A stretch of DNA of 64,000 nucleotides from Rhipidocladum racemiflorum (Eukaryota > Streptophyta > Magnoliopsida > Poales > Poaceae). A program made the position numbers and the translations under genes. Positions 33,590 through 45,001 of the stretch are shown piece by piece (the stretch's first letter is position 1; each line of letters opens with the position of its first letter). The notes under the pieces are model-generated. The model worked only from the letters and a program-made list of their open reading frames with translations, was not told where the DNA came from and made no database searches. The DNA lies in contig CM070580.1 in NCBI GenBank assembly GCA_036346355.1, forward strand, positions 20,699,374 to 20,763,373, in the 5' to 3' direction.

Positions 33590-33725
33590 ACCTCTATGCA
33601 GCCATTTGTAATGGTGACAGATTCCTTATCGTCATTTCAAATAACAACAAAGGCCTCTTGGGCAACAGCAAGAGTATGTCGTCGGCCAAACATTCTGGCG
33701 CCATTCCAAATGGCGACAGAGAGCA
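33590..33725. repeat. Subterminal palindromic motifs of the MULE (left)
   Basis: Three variants of a palindrome of the form (G)CCATTTGAAATGGCGACA occur here: GCCATTTGTAATGGTGACAG, CGTCATTTCAAATAACAAC and GCGCCATTCCAAATGGCGAC. Similar units lie at 39685-39755 near the right end. Repeated palindromes at both ends are plausible transposase-binding sites. Confidence 0.55.
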
Positions 33726-34459
33726 CTACAAGCAAAAAAAAAGAGAGGTGAAGAGAAAGAAAGCAGGGAAGAAAGAAGAGAGAAGCACATATGAATTTTG
33801 TTAAAATAAAAAATAAAAAATAAAAAAATAAGTATATCGAAAATAGGCAGTGTGGCCTAGGTTTTAAAAAAATCAGAAATAATATACGCATTAACAAAAT
33901 TTGAAAGAAATTCTAGGGGATTTGTTAAGTAGAAAATAATAAGGCATAGAGAAATTAATAATAAAAAATTCGTAAAAATGATGTTTAATATTGGTAGAAA
34001 CAGAATGAAGGCAGGGAGTATATGATATTTTTCGAATTTTTTGGTTCACTGATATAGCAGAAAATTAGAAAATTTGAATAAACAGTTTTTGAATTTTTTG
34101 GTTCAGTGATGTACTGTAAAATCATGGAATTTTATATTGCTTTTTTTGCTAAGTGTTGTACTCCAAAATTGTAAAATTATAATCAAATCGGTGTATGCGT
34201 GATAAACATGAAGATGCACAAAAGGTGTATAAAATGAGATAATATAGATTGCGCATATGGAACTGTTGCATTGCATCACATAGAACAACAAGTAAATATA
34301 AGTGGTGCATACAGTTTGGTACAAATGTTGATACGGACGAACGATGAATGGGAAGTACAACTACGATACATGCGCGCTTTTCGGAATTGTAAAGAAATCA
34401 TGCTGTCTGTCATAGATCTTACACGGAAGGATCCATTAGTGCCTGCCCCTTTGATCTAG

Positions 34460-35072
34460 CGAGGCTATTGGCCTTGGCTTTCCTCCAATTAGGCTCGTAC
34501 AGATCCACCCAATAATAGTCTTCAGGGGCGATCTTTGGCTCCTTTTGGAAACGAGCCATCTCGACTTACTCCTTCAGCTTCCTTTCTTGTTCCTAACGCT
34601 CACACAGAGACTTACAGAAGTACGCATCTTCTAGGCGGTAGGGCAGGTGTTTTGGTTTCTCTTTTGTAGTCTTAGGGTACGGTTTCCACTGAGCGTAGTG
34701 CTCAGGTACAGCTGCGTTTGTGCTCGAAGTACTCCCTATCGTACTTGTCCAGGCCATCTATCCAATGAAAGAAGTAGCAATGGTCGTATAGCTGGTGTCA
34801 TGCATGGACGGAGTTAGAAGTATGAAAAACGCATTACGGAATGTACATGCGTGTCATTAACTTACGCTCTCTTCATTGTGACACGTGTAGTGTGCCCGGT
34901 TAGCAGTGTCGGGGTGTCTGGACTGTATTATCCATGTTAGAGTACCACAGTCACATTTTGGGTGGAGAAACTCCAATGGCACATGCATATCCTTACAAGA
35001 AACATCTGGGTAGTTTTTCGCGTTCTTGGCAAGCCACTTCCGCTCGTGAAGAAGCGTTCCGTAGTCGATCAT
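34460..35072 (-). pseudogene. GRF-zinc-finger-like ORF inside the MULE
   Basis: On the minus strand 34857-35072 encodes PKCDCGTLTWIIQSRHPDT then NRAHYTC, the Cys pattern of GRF-type zinc fingers found in grass transposon-associated proteins. After an apparent intron or break, about 34740-34790 reads YFFHWIDGLDKYD, the usual continuation of that family. The rest (34460-34740) has stops. It lies downstream of the transposase on the same strand. It may be a second gene of the element or an independent repeat, and it looks non-functional. Confidence 0.55.
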
Positions 35073-35239
35073 CGTGAACCTGCCAGTGAAGGGGTTTGTG
35101 GTGCTAGTAGGGATGAGATGTTCGGTGTGGGGGTTACCTTGGTATAGTGTGGAATGTGTATGATGGGTATGACTCCGTATTTACAGTAATTTTTTAGTGG
35201 GAGCGTGCTGTCCAAGTTGTCTGAGAAAGTTACAGTGTA

Positions 35240-35510
35240 TGAGTTGTCAAATCGGGCTGACAAAGTTGCTGGCAGCATGTTGTCAAATCAAGCAGTGCAT
35301 TGTCAGTTAGATCTGAGAAAGCGGGGCAATGTTGTCAAATTAGGCTAACAAAGCTACTTGCAGCTTATTGTTAAATCAGGGCAGTGTGTTGTCACTTGGC
35401 TCTGAGAAAGCGAGCCAAAGTGTTATCAAATCAGGATGACAAAGCTGTTGGCAGCATGTTATCAAATCGCCATGACAAAGTTGGTTACGACATGTTGTCA
35501 AATCATATTG
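35240..35510. repeat. Tandem repeat, period about 90 bp, about 2.7 copies
   Basis: Successive units start at about 35243, 35331 and 35421 and share GTTGTCAAATCAGG, CTGACAAAG, GGCAGCATGTTGTCAAATC and TCTGAGAAAGCG. Within each unit the TTGTCAAATC word occurs twice, so the unit itself may be a dimer. It lies between the zinc-finger ORF and the transposase. Confidence 0.8.
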
Positions 35511-36638
35511 CAAAAGCTGACATGTCGTAGTTAAGAAAGCAAAATACCATATCTGAGTAGTACATAAGATAATAAAGGAAAATACCACATAATATAAAGA
35601 TCATATCTGATTAGTATATCAGGTATGAAAGCAAAAAAAATAGCTGGCGCCCCTATGCAGTGCAACCCTTCGTGTGGTCCTAGGCCTTCTACGACACTAA
35701 ACATGTCCGGATGGATATGTCAGGTTGTCAAGGGGTAGTCCACGAGTACTCCTAGCGGGCTGTACTGGTGCTATTGGAGTAACGAAGGCAGCATGCAATG
35801 GCTGACTTGGTCAGGGCGCATCGGTGAGCTGCGACTGTTGGTGGAGGTCAGTTAACCACTCCTAGATAATGACGTTGTCGAAGTAGAATGAGTCGCTGGA
35901 GTGGGTCGCACTTTGGTAATTGACGGATCCTGACAAATATTTTACGTTAGTACACCACATAATGTAAAGAAAGTAATAGACGAAGGGAGACCACGAATGT
36001 GTACATGCAGTCATCTTGACAAACGGTGCATAATGGTGCCAGCTAGAGCCCCCCGGCAAGTCGGGAGGAGGGACGGTCTGGGTGTGCGCTATCCCGAGTG
36101 CTGTGTGCGGCGTGTGTCGCCCATGTATAATGGAGAAATAGTTGCGGACCTGTACCACATCATTGTTCCTAGGCCCCCTTGATTGTTCCTAGGCCCCCCT
36201 GCAAGACCTAAGCTGCACTATTCAAGTGGTCTTCTCGTAAGCTCGCTGCAACGCTCCTCGTAGGTAATCCATGGTGACCTCCAACCTGTCACCCCGACCG
36301 ACTCCAGCCATCAGTGAGGCCAGCGCCTCTGAAGCCTCCCTGGCAAGGTCGCTCTATGCACACATTCAAAAGCTAGTTAGTTGTTATAATTGTATTAACA
36401 CTATATTGCGTAAATGTAAAAAAGGACTAACTGGTCGGTGAAAAGCAGAGTCCAGCTGTGTAGCGTAGGTGTCCGCCGTGGAGGGAATGTGCCTCGGAGG
36501 CAAGTGACAACACGCACAACTCGAATGCGTGTGTGTGGGCTGAACCATCGGATGTACTCATCGTACGTGCCGTGGTCGTAAGGTGTAGCCTCTTGTGCAT
36601 GTCCACCAAATTGCTGTCACCGCTTCCTTGTTGAAGAA

Positions 36639-39075
36639 TTATGGCAAGAATATATCCGAATCCATATGGATTGTTGGCCAGGAAGCCATGACTTGTGCGC
36701 ATGGCCGGTGTAACAGACGAGGCTTGTTGCAGGTGCATACACATGTTTGCCTCTGTAGCATGCATTCATGAGGACATTTTCGCTGGTTCGTCCCACGACC
36801 GGCTTTATCTTTACACAAATCCTCAAAATGATGCTCCCTTGTGCCCATCTTCAATGCTCTATGCATCTTCCCCTTCTTGCCCTTTTCCTCCATATATGTA
36901 GAAATCATCTCGAAGTACTTCACAGCAGGATCATTCATGCAGGCGACGTCCCTAGCATGGCGATCCACAAAGTACTTCATGATGCCATGAAAAATACCCC
37001 CACTATAGCAACCAGGGAAAGGGATGTCAGGCCTCGCATGACCCAATTGTAAACCTCAGTCAGGTTTGTCATCATCACCCCATACCTAACACCATCGTTG
37101 TCATAAAGCATAGCCCATTTCTCCCTAGACTCGTGGTATAACTATTCGAAGAAGCATATCATAGCCCTTCTGTTCCTCCGAACCAAATGCAGAGGGTATA
37201 TGGGTAACTCTTCAAGCGCTACTGGGGCCTCCCCTGGGGCAGGCGTTGTCCTCTTCGCTACCACCGCTGTATGCCTTGATGTCATATCGTCCAACTTCTT
37301 CAACAGTGCATCAAGCTTTCTCTGTTGGTCCTAGTCGCACAACCTCTTAAAAAGTTTCGTTAGCTCCTTGTTCCTGAACTGCTTATAGAAGTTGGCACCT
37401 ATATGCCGCTTGCACCACCTACTTTGCAAATCAAGCCATGTCTCACCTGCACATTGCTGCAACTGCATGATAGCCTTCAATAGCCTGGGATGCCAAGCGT
37501 GTATGATACACACTCCATGCCGCTAATTCACGATGTCGGCTTTCACATTCCTTAGAAACCAGAGCCAGCTATCAGTGTTCTCACCCTCCACGAATGCGAG
37601 TGCTACAAGAAGAACCTAATTGTTGCCATCTACTCCTATGGCAGTCAATATCTGGCCTTTGTACTTCCTAGTCAGAAATGTATTATCCACACATAACAAC
37701 GGACGGCAATGTCTGAACGTGTTGATACATGTACCGAAAGCAAAAAATGTCCGCTTCAGTACCATTTTCCCAAGGAAGCGCTGCGAAGGCTTCTCACAAA
37801 TATCAATATAAGTCCTAGCATTCCTTTCCTTGATCGCCTGAAACATACCTGGTAAATTCTGATAGGAGTCTTTGTACGTATCAAATCTTGCTTCCAATGC
37901 CTCTGCTTCACTCTCCATACCTTAGCATAGCTTATGGTACACTTGAACCTCTGCTCTATTGCACGTATAATGGCACGTGGCTCTAAATCCAGGTAGCATA
38001 CAATCTCCCTATACATTGCATTCGCAACAAAGCCTAAAAATATGTTTTGATACGATTGCGTAGACTCCGTTAGCACACATGAGTATGGAACGACTATAGA
38101 ACACTTTCAAATGGTGTCCCACTTAGGCTAGTAAGCACGGACACATCATGGGCAATCATCTATTTGGCATCTGATATCATACATTCGCTGATCTGACTTC
38201 GCAACCTTAAATGTCCTACACAGCGACACTGCCCATGCTGTCACTGCTTCCTGCACCTTACACTTATTCTTTTAAACTGCCCCTTGCTGCACCTCATTCG
38301 GATAGTACCCCCATACGATGTCTCCACCCTCATTGACCACCAGCTATCGAATTGATACTCATCCCACTCAGCAAAGAAAAGATTTTCATCGTCTTCATCA
38401 TTATTTAAAGTCTCGTAGTCCTGGCTCTATGTCTCAATCGATTGCACCAACGATTCAATATGTTCTCCCTCGTCTGCTACACCCATTGGTTTATACACCT
38501 CTGGGATTGGAACGTCAACTTTCTCTCATTGCACTGCCTTCTGACCGAACTAACATCCTGCCTCACTATGCATTCTCTAACTTGGTAGCTCTCTCCAACT
38601 TCCTCTGGTTCATCATCAACAACCTCCTCCTGTATGGACGGCATTGGCTTTCTGAAATGCTTGCTTCAACAACACTAACAGCCACTATTTCTCAATCACC
38701 ATTGTTACATACAAACTCTATGACTTTGTCCCATTCAGTTCCACTAATTCCCAGTACATACAATCCCGTCTTCGATACCCTACTCCGTGCAGCTTCAGGT
38801 CATACAATTCATGTCCAGCGAGAATATTTGGTACAACCATCTTGTAATCGTGCTCGTGAATGCTCCCTTGCACTAGATAGGCTAACCATGATACTTGAAA
38901 AATGACTTAGTTCCACCCCTTGTGCACCCATGTGCGAAACCTTTTCTCCGTAGTGTATTCTAAATTGCACTCGTTTATCCATACCTATCAAGCATTTCAT
39001 TAAATTCTTAATACCGTTGTACCTATGTAACACGATGATGTAATCTACACTACTTGAAACAACAGCTTCAGGCAT
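36639..39075 (-). pseudogene. MULE (MuDR-type) transposase, broken
   Basis: The pieces, in minus-strand order, are as follows. 39075-38809 is an N-terminal part (SSSVDYIIVLHRYNGI). 38076-37756 reads AIEQRFKCTISYAKVWR, then KQRHW. 37918-37616 reads HCRPLLCVDNTFLTRKYKG, the first Asp of the MULE catalytic core (usually DGTFLTGKYKG). 37513-37331 reads LQSRWCKRHIGANFYKQF. 37046-36639 contains YFVDRHARDVACMNDPAVKY and, near its end, the SWIM-like C-T-C-N-K-P-R-L-L-H. Several stops and frame changes separate them (36.6-38.9 kb), so no active protein is possible. Confidence 0.85.
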
Positions 39076-39149
39076 ACATAAATTTATTTTTTGAACTACA
39101 CACTATCCTACATACTTTTCACAGTTTTCTATATCCATAGCTATTGCTA

Positions 39150-39475
39150 CCAGTAAGTACTTATGAATCTAATTAATCTGGTCGCTAAGTCTTGTATGTA
39201 AAAAATACTATTGCTACTCCACAAACCTAATTAATCTGGTCACTAAATCGTGTATCTAAAAAATTATTACTATTCTACATAGGTAACTACTTACAAACCT
39301 AATGAATCTGGTCGCTGAATCGTGTATCTAAAAAAATATTACTATTCTACACAGCTAATTACTTACATACATAATTAATCTGGTCGCTAAATCGCCTATC
39401 TAAATAATAATTGCTACTCTACATAGCTAATTACTTAAAGCCTAATTAATCTACTCACTAAATCATATTTTAAAA
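39150..39475. repeat. Tandem repeat, period about 80 bp, about 4-5 copies
   Basis: The word AATTAATCTGGTCGCTAAAT (with variants) recurs at about 39171, 39229, 39301, 39375 and 39443, each time followed by CGTGTATCTAAAAAA-like and TACTATTCTACA-like sequence. The period is irregular (about 60-80 bp). It lies just upstream of the transposase start, within the MULE. Confidence 0.8.
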
Positions 39476-39854
39476 TTTTATTCAAATAAACAAAAAAATT
39501 ACCTGCAAAATGGCGACGCTTTTTTTCCTCCCCCTCCCCTGTTCTTCATCCTCCCCCTGTTCTTCTTCTTCTTCCCCTCCTCCTTGCCCTCACCCTCTTC
39601 TTTCTTCCTTTGTTTGTTCACTGGCTTGGCTCGGTTGTGGCCAAAGTGCTGGCGGCTAAGCCGCTACATACCTCTATATTGCCATTTGAAATAGTAATAG
39701 ATGTCAATCGTTGCGAAAACTCCTATCGTTATTTCAAATAACGACAGAGTAAATAGCTATAGAGGGATAGTTTTATTATTTTTTTAATCAACGTATTATT
39801 TATGTAAATTTTTATTAAAAATATTAGTTAAAAAAATGTGTTGCGGCTTTTAGG

Positions 39855-40098
39855 TAAGGGTGGAAATCGAGCAAAGTCCTCATTTTTTCGAGCCTTTTTA
39901 AAATTGACATAATTTGATTTAATACCATTTTATTTATAGTTTGGATGTATTTTTAGAATCGAGCTAACGAGCCAAGCCAGTGCAAAATCCAATTTATTTC
40001 AAAATTGATTCATTCAATGTTTGACTAATTAACGAGTATAATTAGAGCAATTTTGAACCGAACAACAAGCTACATAAACGAGCCTTGTTTCAGCCCTA
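39855..40098. mobile_element. hAT-like remnant abutting the MULE end
   Basis: The left end TAAGGGTGGAAATCGAGC pairs with the complement of the right end (GTTTCAGCCCTA). It is flanked by an imperfect 8-bp duplication, CTTTTAGG (39847-39854) and CTCCTAGG (40099-40106), 6 of 8 matching. Its interior shares the CGAGCTAACGAG words seen at 19300 and 42240. Its left duplication touches the inferred MULE duplication. Confidence 0.6.
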
Positions 40099-40106
40099 CT
40101 CCTAGG

Positions 40107-41679
40107 TAATGGTTGGCTTGGATGGCAAGCAAGAAAGGAGGCGGTGAAATTGGGCCATCACTGACACGTTTGAAGACACACACAGGGCCACGGTTCGGTG
40201 AAGGCGGACCAGTCGTGTAAGCTAATGATGTACCTCGTCATCATAAAGTTTGTCCGTGTAGTGCATGCAAGCTATGCTGTGGCATTGGGCAGGTGTGGAT
40301 GAGCTCCGCGCCTCCGCGTGTGGGTATTCGAATTCCCTTTGGAAACGTGGTGGTTGACCCGAGTCGGTGCTGCCTAAGGTTTGCGCTCGATTCGCAAAAG
40401 TTTTTACACGGGAGTGTAACATTCTATCGCCAAATAGCACTTAAATCTTTAGCTTTTAGATCTAGGTTTAATAGATAAAATTAATTTGTCCTCTTTACTT
40501 CTATTTTATTACTATTTTATCAATGAGTACTCAATATGTTAGATATTAAATAAGAGACATTATTTTTGCATGATTTTACGTAAATTATATTTTTTTCATT
40601 ATTATTTTTTGCATAACCTTCTTTGCATCAACTATATATTAGTTTTACACAAATTAAATTATATAAAAAAATAATGTGACACATTGTTACAAAAAGGAAC
40701 AGAATAAACTATAAGGAACACAACAAGAAAAACATGATTACAAAGTTAAAATGATAGAGCACAACGTGAATCACAAAAAAATATCTAATAGATAAGAAAA
40801 TTAACTGCTCACAAATAAAAAATACTAATATCTAATAGACAAAAAATTAAGTGCATATAAACTGAAAACACTCAAGTATCATTTAGCAAATTCTTTTTTT
40901 TTTGATTGTTGTGCTAAGCTCGTCCAGTTATCGAGCTTGAGTGAGCAACACCAGCTAAATCCACCTTTGCAGGGGCCTTTCTTCTAGTCCTCGAAATAAG
41001 GTGGATTTGTAACTTGCCATGTTTGTGAAGCGGTATGAACGCCGCATAGCTGTTGGAATGTAACCTAGTTATTCCACCGAAAGTTAAGACGTTCCATAAT
41101 ATTTCAGACGTCGATCTTTTCTAAAAGCAGGCAAGCGCGTAAAAGAATAGTGGCTGTTAGAGTGCGGCCGGCGATCGGCGTGCGGCACAACACTAATGTT
41201 GGTATACATATAGCTATATATGTGTGGTTATTTTTTTCAGGCGCGCTGCCCATTACAAAGATACTACTTTCATTTTATTTCGTATTTTTACCGTGTTCTT
41301 TTTATTTATATATATATGATCTTAGATCACAACAAATGTTTTTAATTTATGTTCATACTATTGTCTTTATATTAGCTTTGTTTCATACGGTCCCTTCTAT
41401 ATTTTAATTTTAGGTCTGTCGCTGGCTATTACATAATAATATTGTCGTAGGCCCATTCTAAGTTTTAATCTAGATCTACGGGTTGGCATGTGGTTCATCA
41501 TAAAAAAATTATGTAAAATATATTAAAAATCAATAAAAGTTATACATTAGTCTAAAAAAATTATAGTCTAGCCCAAGGCATAAGCCTGATCTGAGTCCAT
41601 CTCTGCCTGGTCCGACATAATAATACTGTCATGACTAGTGAGTTGAATGGCATTCATGCAGCAAGAAAAATAGCAGTAC
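40107..41679. other. AT-rich intergenic DNA, no gene seen
   Basis: 40440-40900 is strongly AT-rich. 40910-41150 is mixed. 41200-41640 contains short words seen in decayed repeats (CCAAGGCATAAGCC, GGCCTGTCG-like). No coding similarity was recognised. Confidence 0.45.
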
Positions 41680-41682
41680 TAA

Positions 41683-41974
41683 GGCCCTGTTTGTTTTCTT
41701 CTCCAGCTTATATAATCCAGCTTTTTGGTGTTGGATTATATAAGCTGGATTATATAAGCTACCTTTAAATAAGCTGGTGGGTTGTTTGTTTTCCTGGATT
41801 ATTACTGTGTTGGATTATTAGTTTGAGATTATATAAGCACCCTAATGGCTGCTTATAGATTATTATAATCTCATGCTTTAGATTATATAATCTAGATTAT
41901 AATCTAGGCTGTTTGTTTCCCCATTAACTTATATAAGCTGGATTATATAATCCATAGGGCAAACAAACATGACC
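41683..41974. mobile_element. Tourist-like (PIF/Harbinger) MITE
   Basis: This 292-bp element has ends GGCCCTGTTTGTTT and AAACAAACATGACC, flanked by TAA on both sides (41680-41682 and 41975-41977). The interior is full of self-complementary TTATATAAGCTGGATTATATAA words, so transcripts would fold strongly. It lies about 0.9 kb upstream of the ACR gene. Confidence 0.9.
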
Positions 41975-41977
41975 TAA

Positions 41978-42865
41978 TACTGAACAGAGTGCCTTAAACA
42001 AAATTGCGTCTAAACGAAAGAAATAACCTGAAAAGGGGACAGTGCCCGTTCGTGTGTGGTGACTGGTGGACGGTGGCTAGCCGAGGCAGCTAAGCGGTAG
42101 CGGGCGATCCCCTTCACACGGCAAGTTAGCTAGGACTGTCTATTAAACTTAAGGAATGATTTTTGAGTTTTTTTAATTAACATAATTTAATATAACATTA
42201 TTTTAGTTACTATTTAAGTATTTATTTTAAATTCAAGCTAATAAGCTACTATCAACCTGAGCGTTATTAATTTTTTCGCTTAAATAAATTTATAAATTTA
42301 TTTCGATTTTAAACCTATTAACTATTATAATTAAAGAAATTTTAATTTAAAGCCTAGCAAACTTTTTTTTTGCCAACCATAGTCTAAAGTGAGTCAGTCT
42401 TTATTACATCAAAATAAATATCTTTAACGAAACACCCTGCCTGCCAGCTACTACCAAGCCATTTCGCCCCAGCCACGTTCGGTCCAAGTCCAACACCGAC
42501 TACATACTAGTATTCCACTTGCCCGGTCGGTCCTCACCCACGACCGCCACTGACTCGGGAGGCCGAACCAAAACCACATCAATCCATGCCCGGAATCGCG
42601 AAAAATTGCGACTTTCTCCGCCCATTGTAGACGACGGACGCTGACCCATCCGCGCGCGGCGCGCCAGCCCACCCAAAACGCCACCGTTTCCACACCCAAT
42701 TTTGAACCGCTCCATCCCGTCCCCAACTTCGAATCCGTCGAACCGAAGCATTCACCGTCCCAGGGAGAAAAAAGAGGGGGAGCAAACGAAACCGTCCCGG
42801 GAGGCGGGGAAACTGAAGCGGACGGGAGAGGAGAGGAACGGCAGTGCGGTGCTCGGGTTCCGGCG
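41978..42865. other. Upstream region of the ACR gene with a dispersed repeat
   Basis: 42120-42360 is AT-rich and related to words at 19300 and 39950 (AATTCAAGCTAATAAGC). From about 42420 the GC content rises, and the 5' UTR and core promoter of the ACR gene are probably within 42600-42865. No clear TATA box was identified. Confidence 0.45.
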
Positions 42866-45001
42866 ATGGAGCGGTCCCATCCCTCCGAGGTGTACGAGCT
42901 CTTCGTGCGGCGCATGAACACCCCGAGGTAAGTAGGCGTGGGATTTCCGTATGGTTCTTGTTCTTGCGCCCGTTCGGATCGATCCAGCGATTTGGTGAGT
43001 GTTGTGCGCGCGGCGGTGCAGGGTGGCGGTGGACAACGGGGTTTGCGCGACGGCGACGCTGGTGCAGGTGCACAGCGCGCGGAAGCACGGCGTGCTGCTG
43101 GAATCGGTGGCCGCGCTGTCCGAGCACGGCGTGTGCGTCCGCAAGGGCTATATCTCGTCCGACGACGGCCGGTGGTTCATGGACGTGTTCCACGTCACGG
43201 ACGCCGCGGGCCGCAAGGTGGCCGACGCCGACGCGCTGCTCGGGCGCCTCGAGTCCTCGCTGTCCGCCGAGGCATTGCCGAGGCCGGTCGGGTGCGCTCC
43301 GCCCGCCGCGGAGGGGCTCACCCTGCTCGAGCTCGTGGGCACGGACCGCCCGGGGCTCCTCTCGGAGGTGTTCGCTGTGCTGCACGACCTACGGTGCAGC
43401 ACCGTCGACGCCAAGGCGTGGACGCACGGCGGCCGCGTCGCCGCGTTGGTGTTCGTCCGGGACGAGGAGAGCGGCGCGCCGATCGACGACGCGGCCCGGG
43501 TCAGGTGCATCGAGTCCCGACTCAGCTACGTCCTCCGGAGCGGCGCGCGCGGCGTGAGAACGGTCCTGGCCGATGCGGCGGCGGTCGACAAGCTGGACCG
43601 GAGGCTCCACCAGCTGCTCAACGAGGACCGCGAGACCGAGAGCCGCACCGCCGCGGAGGCGCCCACGACGACGGCGGTGGCGGTGCAGGAGTGGGGGGAG
43701 AGGGGTTACTCGGTGGTGACCGTGAGCTGCGGCGACCGGCCGAAGCTGCTGTTCGACGTAGTCTGCACCTTGACGGACTTGGATTACGTGGTGTACCACG
43801 GCACGATTGACACCGACGGCGATCACGCTCAGCAGGTGAGGCTTCTAGCGCTATCTTGCTCGATTGGTTTTCAAGATTCTTTTGCGGAAATTGGCTGTGC
43901 CACCCGCTTGGAGCTCTTGATTTCTCAATGTTCTGTCACTGTTCCAATTTTTTACCTCACTTTTTGCCTCATTTTTTTAATGATGTCTACTTAGCTTTGT
44001 GTGATTTGATTGTGATTATTATGTTGGCTCCAAGCTATCCTGATCTCGGTTCTTGGAAATTTCTCCCTTTTTTCCGAATTTTCTGGGACTTGGGAGGTCA
44101 AATGGAATAGTTCTTTGTTCTTATGAAATGGGATAAGCCTTTTGTATCACTCGTATCTCTTATAAGCCTACATTTTGATACGATTAACTAAGAGTTACCC
44201 ATAGCTTATCGGGATGCTTCTCTCCGAGTACTGAATTCACATCAGATAAGCTTATCTACATGCCTGTTACATCCATTTCCATTCGTCTCTGGGCATGCTC
44301 TGAAATTGAGACGACTTAAGTGGGGTTATTCTGAGTTCCGTTTGCTTGGCTTCGCCGCAGGAGTTTTACATCAGGCGCTTGGACGGCCGGCCAATAAGCT
44401 CGGAGGCTGAGAGGCAGCGCGTGATCCAATGCTTGCAAGCGGCAATCGAGAGGCGCGCATCCGAGGTACGTGATATCTCCTTTGCTTTCCCTCCATGCCA
44501 CGCCACGCCACCGAGAAAAAGCACACAATTCCCTTCAGAATTCCAAGCGCACAAGTCTCTTTTCTGCCCACTTCACCATCATTTGTTAAGCTGAAATTCC
44601 AGCGGTGTCCGTCTAACGCGATCTTCTGTGCGTGGGGGCAGGGTGTGAGGCTCGAGCTGAGCATCTCAGACCGGCGTGGGCTGCTTGCCTATGTCACGCG
44701 TGTGTTCCGGGAGAACAGCCTCTCGGTCACGCACGCCGAGATCACGACCAGGGGCGACATGGCGGTGAATGTCTTCCATGTCACTGATGCAGCCGGTCAC
44801 CCAGCCGACCCCAAGACGATCGATGAGGTGATACAGAGGATCGGCACGGAGAGTCTACGGGTGAATGAGGAGCGGCGGCCCTGCCTGTGCTCGACGGAGG
44901 GCGATGCCGGTCGAGGCGGCGGCGCCGCAGGGTTGTTCTCGCTAGGGAGCCTCGTGAAGAAGAACCTCTACAACCTTGGCCTCATAAGGTCCTGCTCGTG
45001 A
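42866..45001 (+). CDS. ACT domain repeat protein (ACR family), four ACT domains
   Basis: There are four exons: 42866-42927, 43022-43835, 44361-44465 and 44642-45001. All introns are GT-AG, and together they give 446 residues. ACT1 is about residues 22-100 (ends FMDVFHVTDAAG), ACT2 about 120-195 (LELVGTDRPGLLSEVF), ACT3 about 250-335 (TVSCGDRPKLLFDVV, interrupted by intron 2) and ACT4 about 329-410 (LELSISDRRGLLAYVTRVF). ACT domains bind amino acids as allosteric ligands. Plant ACR proteins are thought to sense amino acids, possibly linked to nitrogen or glutamine status, and this is family knowledge rather than something seen here. The short first exon encoding MERSHPSEVYELFVRRMN and the high GC of exon 2 are typical of grass members. 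Which ACR number it matches cannot be decided by eye. Confidence 0.93.

Larger units (their letters stand above)
33532..39837 (-). mobile_element. Mutator-like element (MULE), approximate ends
   Basis: Transposase fragments on the minus strand lie between AT-rich inverted ends. The left end from about 33532 (ATTTTTTTAA, AAAATTTGCA, AATAATAAAG, then ACCTCTAT) pairs in that order with the complement of 39760-39837. A candidate 9-bp duplication flanks it: ATGTTGGGG (33523-33531) and GTGTTGCGG (39838-39846), 7 of 9 matching. Both ends carry palindromic CATTTGAAATGRCG-type motifs. Termini are inferred by eye and may be off by several bases. Confidence 0.6.

Noticed and set aside
38318..38905. Plus-strand ORF of 195 codons within the MULE
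   Set aside because: It runs antisense to the transposase remnant and is rich in Ser/Thr/Leu because it mirrors that sequence. No domain was recognised.
39150..39475. CRISPR-like regular repeats
   Set aside because: This is a plant genome, repeat units are contiguous and degenerate with no unique spacers, and no cas genes exist. It is an ordinary tandem array.
33593..39757. Left and right MULE ends as direct repeats (CCATTTGNAATNGTNA)
   Set aside because: The shared words are palindromic, so they look alike in both orientations. The flanking AT-rich sequence pairs clearly as an inverted repeat, which is the better explanation.
42938..43810. Long second-frame ORF (290 codons) over the ACR exon 2
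   Set aside because: Arg/Gly/Ala-rich shadow of the real ACR frame, which has clear ACT domains and consistent splice sites.
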